Shown here piece after piece: positions 6,483 to 12,527 of a stretch of DNA of 12,826 nt (position 1 is its first letter; every line of letters starts with the position of its first letter). Location of the stretch: NCBI GenBank assembly GCA_025929655.1, contig JAICPV010000020.1:1-12826 (forward strand). The letters are read 5' to 3'. The notes under the pieces were generated by a model. The model was not told the origin of the DNA. It was given only the letters and a program-made list of their open reading frames with translations, and ran no database searches. A program made the translations under genes and the position numbers. Origin of the DNA: Pyrinomonadaceae bacterium (GTDB lineage Bacteria; Acidobacteriota; Blastocatellia; Pyrinomonadales; Pyrinomonadaceae).

Positions 6483-6716
6483 TTACGTGTTTGCCCGGAT
6501 GCTAGACTGGGTAGGTTTTTTCGAGAACAGTCTTCGGATCCAATGCCCCTTCCACATCCATAAACCGGTGATCACCATTATCGGAAGTGCGACAAATCGA
6601 ACAACCGGCGCGTAATTGGGCAGTTCCTCGAACGGGCTGTAAATGTAACCTACAATGGGGATGGCGAAAACGAGATGTACCCAGCGGGCGATAGTGCGTT
6701 TGGTCGATTCCTTCAT
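6483..6716 (-). CDS. Small two-helix membrane protein
   Basis: 77 residues with two predicted membrane spans: WVHLVFAIPIVGYIYSPF and VVRFVALPIMVITGLWMW. They are joined by a short loop (EELPNYAP), and a basic tail follows (KGHWIRRLFSKK). It resembles a conserved uncharacterised small protein type seen in soil bacteria and Bacteroidota, whose members keep the pattern GYIYSPFEE and GLWMWKG. The frame is open to 6776, but those extra 20 residues overlap the DUF4256 gene, so I use the ATG at 6716, 22 bases after that gene's stop. No clear Shine-Dalgarno is present. The charge pattern suggests both termini are cytoplasmic. The role is unknown. Confidence 0.75.
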   Translation of the reverse strand: MKESTKRTIARWVHLVFAIPIVGYIYSPFEELPNYAPVVRFVALPIMVITGLWMWKGHWIRRLFSKKPTQSSIRANT

Positions 6717-6738
6717 TTGATCTTTGAACCAAAAAATT

Positions 6739-7305
6739 TTAAACCCTGAGCATACCTCGGAAACCGCGGGCGCCATAATACGATTCGGCGCCGTTGTGAT
6801 ACGTGAAAACCCGTCCGAAGCGGCGGTCGCAGAATAGTGCGCCGCCTAGGCTTCGCACATCGTCCGGAGTTTGCACCCAGCTCGACGTTTTGAGATCGAA
6901 CTCGCCAAGCTGCTGCAAATCGTGGTATTGCCCCTCGGTCAGGATCTCTACGCCCATCGCTTTCGCTATCGTCTCGGCGTCGCTCTCCGGTTTATGTTCT
7001 TTTCGCGTTTCCCACGCAGCACGATCGAAACAAAGACTTCGTCTGCCCTTCGGACTCTCCGCCGAGCAATCGAAGAAAATGTACTCGCCCGTTGTCTTGT
7101 CGAAACCGACAACATCAGGCTCGCCGCCGGTCCTTTCCATTTCGCTGAGCGACCAGAGCTTTTCCGGCTCCATTTCAAGAGTTGCCGCTACGTTCGCCCA
7201 CTTGAGGCCTTTATGCCGCAGCATGTTTTTATCAAAGCGGGACGCCAGCTCGTTGAGCAGCTCGATCCGATGTTCGGGTGATAAGGCTTTTTTCGCTTTT
7301 GCCAT
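6739..7305 (-). CDS. DUF4256 family protein
   Basis: 188 residues, full length for DUF4256, an uncharacterised cytoplasmic family. Typical features are the N-terminal LLNELASRFDKNMLRHKGLKW region, the MERTGGEPDVVG and GEYIFFDCSAESPKGRRSLCFDRAAWE block, the WVQTPDDVRSLGGALFCDRRFGRVFTYHNGAESYY block, and an RGFRG close to the end. In-frame TAA lies three codons before the ATG at 7305, so this is the first possible ATG; the Shine-Dalgarno is poor. No catalytic motif is established. In many soil bacteria it sits near VOC, DinB and SRPBCC genes, as here, which supports a shared accessory role. Confidence 0.92.
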   Translation of the reverse strand: MAKAKKALSPEHRIELLNELASRFDKNMLRHKGLKWANVAATLEMEPEKLWSLSEMERTGGEPDVVGFDKTTGEYIFFDCSAESPKGRRSLCFDRAAWETRKEHKPESDAETIAKAMGVEILTEGQYHDLQQLGEFDLKTSSWVQTPDDVRSLGGALFCDRRFGRVFTYHNGAESYYGARGFRGMLRV

Positions 7306-7347
7306 AGGCCGTTATCTCACGCGATTCTCATGCGATCCGGTTTGCCG

Positions 7348-7716
7348 TCATAGCGCCTCACCGAAATACAAAGTGTGGCCCTGATCGTCGCGTATTACGA
7401 TCTCACGCGTACTCCACGCCGTTTCGTGAACGTCCTCTACAATTTCAACGTCCTTGTGTTTAAGCCGTTCCGCGAATTCGGCGACGCCTTCCGTTTCGAA
7501 ATATAGATGGAGATGCCCGCCCTCATCGACGTACGGTATCGACGGGTCGATGTCGTCGACACATTTGACATGGATCGATCGTCCGCCGGAGGCGAGGCCG
7601 ACGTAGAAATCCTCGTAATTGAATTGGACCTCGAAACCGAGCTTCTCGGTGTAGAACCGAATGGTCGATTCCATGTCGGTCGTGCGCAGCTGCGGGATAA
7701 TTTCCTTGATCGCCAT
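7348..7716 (-). CDS. VOC-superfamily (glyoxalase/bleomycin-resistance-like) protein A
   Basis: 122 residues, one VOC unit made of two beta-alpha-beta-beta-beta modules: IPQLRTTDMESTIRFYTEKLGFEV at the N-terminus and HLHLYFETEGVAEFAERLKHKDVEIV in the second half, ending DDQGHTLYFGEAL. Possible metal ligands are H49 (GRSIHVK), H70 (HLHLYF) and E120 (YFGE). Members act as glyoxalases, ring-cleaving dioxygenases, fosfomycin-type transferases or drug-binding proteins; this sequence does not decide which. The start is uncertain. ATG at 7716 gives the usual M-A-I-K-E N-terminus, while ATG at 7728 overlaps the stop of the upstream VOC gene by 8 bases; neither has a Shine-Dalgarno. The upstream paralogue is adjacent, so they could form a heterodimer. 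Confidence 0.9.
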   Translation of the reverse strand: MAIKEIIPQLRTTDMESTIRFYTEKLGFEVQFNYEDFYVGLASGGRSIHVKCVDDIDPSIPYVDEGGHLHLYFETEGVAEFAERLKHKDVEIVEDVHETAWSTREIVIRDDQGHTLYFGEAL

Positions 7717-7720
7717 ACTT

Positions 7721-8122
7721 TTATTCATTCGGACGACCGAAGTACAAAATGTAACCGTCCGCATCCTTGATCTCGAAACCGCGCAGGTTGTCGCTGTTGT
7801 TTTGCAGCGGCTCGAAGAACTCTACACTGCGCAACGCGAATTCCGCAGCCAATGCATCCGGATCGGGGACGTAGATATACGCATCCCAGCGTGCGACGCC
7901 GTGACCGATGTCACGCGTATGATTCGGGACCGGCTCGACATCGACATCCTTGAACATGATCATCGCCCTGCCCCGCTGCACAATGGCGAAAAAGATGTCG
8001 TCCGGCTCCGGCCCCTCGAACATCACGTCGAACCCGAGCTTGTCGCGATAGAACGTGAGCGTGTCGGGAACGCTCCGCACGATAAAAAGCGGTGATGCGG
8101 AGCCGACTTCAACCTTATCCAT
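7721..8122 (-). CDS. VOC-superfamily (glyoxalase/bleomycin-resistance-like) protein B
   Basis: 133 residues with the VOC pattern: PLFIVRSVPDTLTFYRDKLGFDVMF in the first module, RWDAYIYVPDPDALAAEFALRSVEFFEPL in the second, and the terminal IKDADGYILYFGRPN. It resembles the bleomycin-resistance/glyoxalase branch and shares the general plan of the next gene, though the two sequences are clearly diverged. The frame is open to an ATG at 8167, but the extra 15 codons fall entirely in an inverted repeat (8123-8198) and read as lysine- and glutamate-rich filler. I therefore use the ATG at 8122, which directly follows the repeat. No Shine-Dalgarno is convincing for either start. Its stop overlaps or abuts the next VOC gene, consistent with one transcript. 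Confidence 0.88.
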   Translation of the reverse strand: MDKVEVGSASPLFIVRSVPDTLTFYRDKLGFDVMFEGPEPDDIFFAIVQRGRAMIMFKDVDVEPVPNHTRDIGHGVARWDAYIYVPDPDALAAEFALRSVEFFEPLQNNSDNLRGFEIKDADGYILYFGRPNE

Positions 8123-8198
8123 TTCGTGTATTTTTGTGTCCTTTTCGTGCTTCCGGTTCTCGGTCATTTAACCACGAAAGCACACAAAACAGCACGAA
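8123..8198. repeat. Imperfect inverted repeat of the ACGAAA / ACACAAAA type
   Basis: Two arms, 8123-8150 and 8173-8198, are near-complements across a 22-base spacer. Read on the - strand the left arm is GCACGAAAAGGACACAAAAA followed by TACACGAA; the other arm is its degenerate complement. The repeat abuts the start codon of the VOC gene at 8122 and contains the alternative start at 8167. Similar CACGAAA-rich intergenic repeats are widespread in several soil phyla. Confidence 0.6.
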
Positions 8199-8209
8199 TT
8201 ACCTGAAGA

Positions 8210-8782
8210 TCAGGCTTCGCGAAACACAGGTTTTTCTGTCGGCTCATAATAAAGCATTAGCGCACCGCAGCCAAACGCTTTTGTTTTCAGGAGTTTTAGA
8301 TCGATCCTGTCACTGATGTTCTTGAATAATGGCAAACCGCTGCCTACGACGCTCGGGTGAACACCAAGCTGGTATTCGTCGATCAAATCAAGATTCGCCA
8401 GTGCAACGATCATGCTCGGGCTTCCCACCAAAATATCTTTGCCGGCCTGCTCTTTAAGCTGTAGGATTTCGTCTTCAATTATTTCCCGTCTCAGTTCGGT
8501 ATTCTTCCAATCGACATCCTTCAACGTGCGGGAATATACGATCTTTGAAATGTTATCTATCAACACTGCAAACTCATCGATTGGTTTATTACCGGTAGGT
8601 TCCTGCACGATAGACGGCCAATAACTCTCCATAAGTTGAAACGTTATCCGTCCGTATATAAGGGTGCCGGCGCTGCTTAACAGATCATTGTAATGCTGAT
8701 GAATTTCGTCGTCCGCGATCATCGCAGTGTGGTCGCAAAACCCGTCGAGCGTCATATTCATCGCCGCGATCAGCTTTCTCAT
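8210..8782 (-). CDS. RibD C-terminal/dihydrofolate reductase-like protein
   Basis: 190 residues of the DHFR-like family related to the reductase half of RibD, NADPH-binding oxidoreductases whose substrates are mostly unknown. Signature parts are MRKLIAAMNMTLDGF at the start, Y43-G-R-I-T-F-Q-L-M-E-S-Y-W-P (43-56), the nucleotide-binding I-L-V-G-S-P-S-M (117-124), and V-V-G-S-G-L-P-L-F (145-153). The deaminase half of RibD is absent, and no riboflavin gene is nearby, so a riboflavin role is unlikely. Base composition looks more AT-rich than its VOC and SRPBCC neighbours. The ATG at 8782 has only a weak GGA eight bases upstream. It lies 38 bases after the PhnB-like gene and is probably cotranscribed with it. 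Confidence 0.93.
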   Translation of the reverse strand: MRKLIAAMNMTLDGFCDHTAMIADDEIHQHYNDLLSSAGTLIYGRITFQLMESYWPSIVQEPTGNKPIDEFAVLIDNISKIVYSRTLKDVDWKNTELRREIIEDEILQLKEQAGKDILVGSPSMIVALANLDLIDEYQLGVHPSVVGSGLPLFKNISDRIDLKLLKTKAFGCGALMLYYEPTEKPVFREA

Positions 8783-8820
8783 ATTTCGATTCCGTCCGCG
8801 TCGCGGCTTAGAAATGCCGC

Positions 8821-9315
8821 TTAGCCGCGGCGGGCGTTTTCGATGGTTGCTATGTCGATCTTTTTCATCGTCATCATCGCGTCGAAAACCCGTTTAGCCA
8901 CCGCCGGATCCGGATCGGTAACGCCTTCGGTAAGGCCGATCGGCGTTATTTGCCAGGAGAGGCCCCATTTGTCCTTGCACCAGCCGCACATGCTTTCCTG
9001 GCCGCCGTTGCCGACGATCGCGTTCCAGTAACGGTCCGTTTCTTCCTGGTCCTCGGTCGCGATCTGAAATGAGAAAGCTTCATTGTGTTTGAACGCCGGA
9101 CCGCCATTTAAACCCATGCAGGGAATGCCCATCACCGTAAAATCAACAGTGATCACATCGCCTTCTTTGCCAGCCGGATAATCTCCCGGCGCCTTGTGCA
9201 CCGCGTCAACTCTAGAGTCGGGAAACGTCTCCGCATAGAACCGCGCGGCCTCTTCAGCGTCGCCATCGTACCAGAGACAGATCGTATTCTTTGGTTGTTT
9301 CATTGGTTGTTCCAT
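8821..9315 (-). CDS. PhnB-like VOC protein (3-dmu-9_3-mt family)
   Basis: 164 residues of the PhnB-like VOC branch often mislabelled as 3-demethylubiquinone methyltransferase. Diagnostic segments are NTICLWYDGDAEEAARFYAE, then GDVITVDFTVMGIPCMGLNG, FKHNEAFSFQIATEDQEETDRYWNAI, and the conserved ESMCGWCKDKWGLSWQI. The C-terminal AVAKRVFDAMMTMKKIDIATIENAR is also typical. No methyltransferase SAM site exists, so the ubiquinone label should not be used. The start could be 9315 or 9303: a 12-base tandem repeat creates both ATGs, and both would give M-x-Q-P. Family members usually begin near the second. Its position 20-32 bases after the SRPBCC stop suggests one operon with ArsR and SRPBCC, an arrangement frequent for this family. 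Confidence 0.93.
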   Translation of the reverse strand: MEQPMKQPKNTICLWYDGDAEEAARFYAETFPDSRVDAVHKAPGDYPAGKEGDVITVDFTVMGIPCMGLNGGPAFKHNEAFSFQIATEDQEETDRYWNAIVGNGGQESMCGWCKDKWGLSWQITPIGLTEGVTDPDPAVAKRVFDAMMTMKKIDIATIENARRG

Positions 9316-9326
9316 TGGTTTATCTT
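9291..9326. repeat. 12-base tandem repeat at a start codon
   Basis: TTGGTTGTTTCA (9291-9302) and TTGGTTGTTCCA (9303-9314) are tandem copies, and a degraded third begins at 9315 (TTGGTTTATC). On the - strand each full copy supplies an in-frame ATG, giving the PhnB-like gene two possible starts. Confidence 0.75.
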
Positions 9327-9335
9327 AACCCGAGC

Positions 9336-9821
9336 TCACCTACTCGATGAAAGGCCGCGCAAAAGATCCTGCAGCTGGCCAAGGGTCATTGTGATCCCTT
9401 CCTTGAAGCCCATCGCGATCAGATTCTCCATTCGTTCGAGCGACTCGTTGTAGATGGAGATGGTCACGGTTGTCCTGCCCCCCTGCTCGTCGAAGCTGAG
9501 GTCCCAATCCGAGCCGGGAAGTTCGGGGTTCTCGTTCTCATCCGCGAAGGCGTTAAAGAGCTTGAAGTTCGTTTTGGGCGTGATCGATGTATATTTCTGC
9601 ACTGACCATTTCTCCGCGCCTTCTGGGCTGACCATCGCATAGAACCTCCGTCCGCCCTCACGGAAATCCATTACCTTCGTTCTTGACGACCAGGGCTTTG
9701 GCGCCCACCATTGGTCGAGAAGTTCTGCCTTTGTATACGCGTCCCAGACCAGATCGCGGTCCGCGTCAAACTCCGCCGTAATAGTGACCGTCTTTGTCGG
9801 CTTATCTACAATAAATTCCAT
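9336..9821 (-). CDS. AHSA1/SRPBCC-fold protein
   Basis: 161 residues of the SRPBCC (START-like, AHA1 C-terminal) superfamily, a helix-grip fold with a deep hydrophobic pocket. Family features are the TVTITAEFDADRDLVWDAYT opening, LDQWWAPKPWSSRTKVMDFREGGRRFYAM, the WSVQKYTSITP strand, and the terminal pocket helix (about MENLIAMGFKEGITMTLGQLQDLL). Bacterial members of this type, commonly paired with ArsR regulators, are thought to bind small hydrophobic ligands; they are not proven Hsp90 co-chaperones. The gene lies 98 bases downstream of arsR-type gene 9920-10258, with a palindromic repeat between, and 20 bases before the PhnB-like gene. Control by the ArsR promoter is plausible. The Shine-Dalgarno is weak (GAGA-like, about 8 bases from the ATG). 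Confidence 0.95.
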   Translation of the reverse strand: MEFIVDKPTKTVTITAEFDADRDLVWDAYTKAELLDQWWAPKPWSSRTKVMDFREGGRRFYAMVSPEGAEKWSVQKYTSITPKTNFKLFNAFADENENPELPGSDWDLSFDEQGGRTTVTISIYNESLERMENLIAMGFKEGITMTLGQLQDLLRGLSSSR

Positions 9822-9856
9822 ATTCGTATCTCACTGATGTTTCTTTGTTTTACTTT

Positions 9857-9910
9857 GCATCTTTGCGACTTGGCGGGAGGGATTTCCCGCAAAGCCGCGA
9901 AGGCGCAGAG
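9857..9910. repeat. Palindromic intergenic repeat of the CGCAAAG type
   Basis: A GCGGGA/TCCCGC inverted repeat (9873-9878 and 9885-9890) lies inside wider, imperfectly complementary CTTTGCG/CGCAAAG and CGCGAAGG words (9857-9910). It occupies the gap between the ArsR and SRPBCC genes. Such CGCAAAGNCGC repeats are common in intergenic DNA of many bacteria. No T-run follows on either strand, so it is not a standard terminator. Confidence 0.5.
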
Positions 9911-9919
9911 GCACCACGT

Positions 9920-10258
9920 TCAAGCTTTTTCCCTTTCTTTTTTCACCACCTTGAGCACTTCGCCGAGCTGTTTGTATCGTGCCTCCCAGATCTTTCGGTA
10001 TTGCTCCAGCCATTTATCGATCTCTTTCATTTTTTCGATCTCAAGCGAATAGTAGATCTCGCGGCCCTTCTGCTCCTGCGTCACAAGCTCACATTCGGTG
10101 AGAATCCGCAGATGTTTCGAAACTGCCTGCCTCGTCGTATCGAAATGCTCCGCGATGGCATTCGGCGTCATTGCCTTGAGCGCGATCAACGCGATGATCG
10201 CCCGCCTTGTCGGGTCGGCAATGGCTTGAAAAACGTCTCGTTTCACGACGGAAGACAT
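9920..10258 (-). CDS. ArsR-family (winged-helix) transcriptional repressor
   Basis: Up to 112 residues. DVFQAIADPTRRAIIALIA opens the winged-helix domain. The helix-turn-helix is residues 31-53 (T-P-N-A-I-A-E-H-F-D-T-T-R-Q-A-V-S-K-H-L-R-I-L), and the wing is TQEQKGREIYYSL. The metal-sensing CxC box of ArsR/SmtB is absent (only C56, in TECEL), so it is probably not a metal sensor. It belongs to the subgroup that pairs with SRPBCC genes and is presumed to answer an organic ligand or stress. The C-terminal helix is long and charged. A promoter with two palindromic operators sits immediately upstream, so it is likely self-repressing. If that promoter is used, its -10 box covers the ATG at 10258, and translation would have to start at the GTG at 10246 (V-K-R-D-V-F), giving an almost leaderless mRNA. 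Confidence 0.96.
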   Translation of the reverse strand: MSSVVKRDVFQAIADPTRRAIIALIALKAMTPNAIAEHFDTTRQAVSKHLRILTECELVTQEQKGREIYYSLEIEKMKEIDKWLEQYRKIWEARYKQLGEVLKVVKKEREKA

Positions 10259-10286
10259 TATGCAACCAATCGGTTGCGGATGTCAA
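10257..10286 (-). promoter_or_regulatory. Sigma70-type promoter of the arsR-SRPBCC operon
   Basis: On the - strand a perfect -35 hexamer TTGACA (10286-10281) is followed by an 18-base spacer and CATAAT (10262-10257), five of six matches to the -10 consensus. The spacer contains the main palindrome. The -10 box overlaps the annotated ATG at 10258, so the predicted transcription start falls inside the first codons. Confidence 0.75.
10262..10277. promoter_or_regulatory. Primary operator, likely ArsR autorepression site
   Basis: A perfect inverted repeat with 6-bp arms (GCAACC / GGTTGC) around four bases lies between the -35 and -10 hexamers. Binding there would block RNA polymerase. Position and symmetry fit a homodimeric winged-helix repressor encoded directly downstream. 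Confidence 0.72.
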
Positions 10287-10288
10287 GC

Positions 10289-10304
10289 GCAACCGAACGG
10301 TTTC
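10289..10304. promoter_or_regulatory. Second operator copy upstream of the -35
   Basis: GCAACCGAACGGTTTC repeats the GCAACC half-site and has AACCG/CGGTT arms. Its centre is 27 bp from that of the first site. Two similar sites suggest cooperative binding; this one is less symmetric. Confidence 0.6.
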
Positions 10305-10366
10305 AAAAGTACTGATCGGTTTATTTTACAGGAGTGAAGGCGTTGAGAGTTTTTCCTGTACCTTCG

Positions 10367-11827
10367 TCAATTGAGCCTTTTCGAGAGATATGTATTGCTG
10401 CCTTCGACGATCTTCATTTCGGCCGGTTTGCCCGCTGAGGTGGTAAAGACGAACACATACGGTCGCGTCTTCAAAAAGAAAGTTGTCGGCGATTCCGGAA
10501 GGACCTCAAACTTTGAACCGCCCGTGCTTTGGATGAAAAGCTTGTCTCCCTCACGCGTCACCGTATAGATGCGATCGCCGAGCGTCTCAAACTGGTATCG
10601 CCCGATGTAAGTCTCGAGAATTTTGGGATCTACGGGAATCGCCGTGCGCCCTTTTTTTCTCCGGTCCTCAAGCCATTTCGTGACTGCCGAACGGGCTGTT
10701 TGTTCACAGGCTTTCTGGTCACTGAGCACAAATTCGGCAAGGAAGCTGCATACGAAGGCGTTCTCTGTAATATCCCCGTTTGCTTGAAATTGGTGATCGA
10801 CAAGCGACTCGCTGTTCGCCAGCATTATGAGTGACACATTCTTAGCAGGCACCTTCAAGTAGATCGTGGAGAACCCCGTCCCCCAATGGCCGTAGTGCCA
10901 GATCAATTTCTGATCCTGGTAGTCGGTTACGAACCATCCGAAACCATATGGCAACCGTTTGCCATCGTTGGAAATGAAAGGCGTCCAGGCTTTTTCCTGC
11001 GTCTCTTTCTTCAGGAACAAGTGGCGGTCGATCGCCATGTCGTACTTCGCCATGTCGAGGACGGTCGATAACAAACTTGCCGCGGACCCGTTGTAATGCC
11101 GTCCGGGATAGGAATCGAGCACCATCTCACCGTCACCGTAATACGCATAAGGTTGGGCGAATGCTTCAAGGTTCTTCTTATAGCGGTCAAGGCGTTCCTT
11201 TCCCAACGACGCCATCCACTGGCCAGAATCGACCACAACGTTGTGATACGGCACGCTGTGCGACATCCCGAGCGGATCAAAGAAGGTTTCGACAGCCAAC
11301 TGGGTGAACGTCTTTCCGAACTTCTTCTCTATGACCGCATCCAGATGATCAAAATTACTCCCGTCGTATTGATAACGTTCGCCCGGGGTCCCGGCGGCGG
11401 TGTGCGATATGAGATGTTTGATCTTGACCGAATCGTCTTTGAAGTTGGGAGAGTAACGCGATGCGGGCTCATCGAGGCTCAGTTTCCCCTGCTCGACAAG
11501 CTGCATGATCAGCGTCGCCCCGAACGTCTTGGTGATCGAGGCGAGGTGATAAAGCGTGTCTGGCGTAGCCGGGATCTTCTTTTCGAGATCCGCATAACCG
11601 AACCCTTTCGCCCATATCAGTTTTTGTTCTTTAACAACTGCGACGGACAGGCCGGGAACCTTAAGCCGCCCGCGGAGGTCGTCCACCTGTTTCTCAAACC
11701 TCTCGAGTCGTTTCGCGTCTTCCGGACTGACTTTCTCGCTGCGCGACTGAGAAAACGCGGCGCTTGCACTCGCGATCAGCACGATGGCAAAAAGGCCATT
11801 AACTGCAATGGCGCAGTACTTGAACAT
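10367..11827 (-). CDS. Exported class C beta-lactamase-like serine hydrolase
   Basis: 486 residues from the chosen start. A signal peptide opens the protein (basic start, hydrophobic core NGLFAIVLIASASAAFSQS, probable cleavage near ASA/AFS), so it acts outside the cytoplasm. The beta-lactamase/D-Ala-D-Ala peptidase domain carries the nucleophile motif S97-I-T-K100, a Tyr motif around 152-154 (YQYDGSN), and a final-strand H311-Y-G with GHWGTG. This gives S-x-x-K, a Tyr base and H-x-G in order. A C-terminal beta-rich domain (about 397-486, YIGRYQFETLGDRIYTVTREG onwards) resembles DUF3471-type tails of esterase-like members. Probable activities are peptidase, esterase or amide hydrolase; the sequence does not support true beta-lactam resistance. 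The ATG at 11827 has GAGGA five bases upstream, while the ATG at 11839 has none. Confidence 0.95.
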   Translation of the reverse strand: MFKYCAIAVNGLFAIVLIASASAAFSQSRSEKVSPEDAKRLERFEKQVDDLRGRLKVPGLSVAVVKEQKLIWAKGFGYADLEKKIPATPDTLYHLASITKTFGATLIMQLVEQGKLSLDEPASRYSPNFKDDSVKIKHLISHTAAGTPGERYQYDGSNFDHLDAVIEKKFGKTFTQLAVETFFDPLGMSHSVPYHNVVVDSGQWMASLGKERLDRYKKNLEAFAQPYAYYGDGEMVLDSYPGRHYNGSAASLLSTVLDMAKYDMAIDRHLFLKKETQEKAWTPFISNDGKRLPYGFGWFVTDYQDQKLIWHYGHWGTGFSTIYLKVPAKNVSLIMLANSESLVDHQFQANGDITENAFVCSFLAEFVLSDQKACEQTARSAVTKWLEDRRKKGRTAIPVDPKILETYIGRYQFETLGDRIYTVTREGDKLFIQSTGGSKFEVLPESPTTFFLKTRPYVFVFTTSAGKPAEMKIVEGSNTYLSKRLN

Positions 11828-11832
11828 AACTT

Positions 11833-11837
11833 TCCTC
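11833..11837 (-). promoter_or_regulatory. Shine-Dalgarno that fixes the serine hydrolase start
   Basis: GAGGA on the - strand, five bases before the ATG at 11827. It overlaps the alternative ATG at 11839, which lacks its own site. Confidence 0.6.
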
Positions 11838-11909
11838 ATTTAACTAAAGAACACCACGCAGTGTTTCTGTTGTGACAAATACTTTATTCGGCGGCGTGAC
11901 TTCGTTTAT

Positions 11910-12383
11910 CTAATCCCAATCCTTCTTGAGCAGCAGCTCTTCGATCCTGTAGGCATGCAACATCTCGTGGTTCAGCACGTGCCGGAACATGATAAACACC
12001 GAATAATGATCGAACGCCTCATGCACGGCCGTTTTCTGCCACTCGTCCGGCGATAGCTGCTTCAGTCTCGCTACAAGCGACGTGCGTTCGCGGACGTATC
12101 TTGCAAGGCTTTCGTCAAGGTCCACATCAAGCATCGAGCCGGCTTCTTCCTCCGGAGAATTTTCTTTCGTTTCGATATACGGCTCAGGCATGGACGAGAT
12201 CAGATCGAGCCGATCGCGAAAAAGAATGTCAGATTGCGATAAGTGAATCGCGTGTTCGTAAGCCGACCATTTCGCCGGGCTCGGCCGACGCTTCAGGATC
12301 TGCGGCGGAACCTCTCGGATAAGAGGAATGATTACGCCGGGGGCCGTCTCCAACGCGGAGATCAAGGCAGTGGTATTGTTCAT
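11910..12383 (-). CDS. DinB-fold (DinB_2) protein
   Basis: 157 residues of the DinB/YfiT four-helix bundle superfamily. These are metal-dependent enzymes, many of them thiol-S-transferases for bacillithiol or mycothiol, or other small-molecule hydrolases. The likely metal-binding His set is H44 or H47 in WSAYEHAIHLSQ and H139-x-x-x-H143 in FRHVLNHEMLHAYRIEELL. The latter motif is typical of the family. The open frame begins at a TTG at 12413, but those ten residues lie in a hairpin-rich intergenic stretch, so I use the ATG at 12383, which matches the usual N-terminus. No good Shine-Dalgarno is seen. It lies 82 bases upstream of the serine hydrolase gene and may be cotranscribed with it. The substrate is unknown, but the family fits the detoxification character of the neighbours. 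Confidence 0.92.
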   Translation of the reverse strand: MNNTTALISALETAPGVIIPLIREVPPQILKRRPSPAKWSAYEHAIHLSQSDILFRDRLDLISSMPEPYIETKENSPEEEAGSMLDVDLDESLARYVRERTSLVARLKQLSPDEWQKTAVHEAFDHYSVFIMFRHVLNHEMLHAYRIEELLLKKDWD

Positions 12384-12395
12384 GACGTTTTGTGC

Positions 12396-12479
12396 CCGCG
12401 TTTTTCGCGGCAATTAGCCACGCCGTTCACGGCGTGGTCAGGAAACGCAAAATTGATCTATAGGGCGTTTTAACGTCCT
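12396..12479. repeat. Three consecutive short hairpins upstream of the DinB gene
   Basis: CCGCG-TTTTT-CGCGG (12396-12410), a perfect 8-bp hairpin CCACGCCG-TTCA-CGGCGTGG (12418-12437), and AGGGCG/CGTCCT around TTTTAA (12462-12479) follow each other within 84 bases. None is followed by a long T-run in the direction of the - strand genes. This looks like a REP-like intergenic element, not a single terminator. The gap between the toxin stop and the DinB start holds little else. Confidence 0.55.
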
Positions 12480-12527
12480 TACTCGGCGGAATGTTTTTCA
12501 AGTCGCTCGCGAATCGTTCCTTATAGG

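Noticed and set aside
8821..9315. Ubiquinone methyltransferase function for the PhnB-like protein
   Set aside because: The family label is misleading. The protein is a VOC fold with no SAM-binding motif.
10327..10360. TACAGGA/TCCTGTA inverted repeat after the serine hydrolase stop, as a terminator
   Set aside because: The stem has only 7 bp, the loop is 20 bases, and no T-run follows on the - strand.
10367..11827. True beta-lactam resistance enzyme
   Set aside because: S-x-x-K, Tyr and H-x-G motifs are shared by many esterases and peptidases. The large C-terminal beta domain and non-standard Tyr and His motifs do not indicate AmpC.
11850..11865. AACAC-N6-GTGTT repeat upstream of the serine hydrolase as an operator
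   Set aside because: The arms are only five bases, there is no second copy and no clear promoter next to it.
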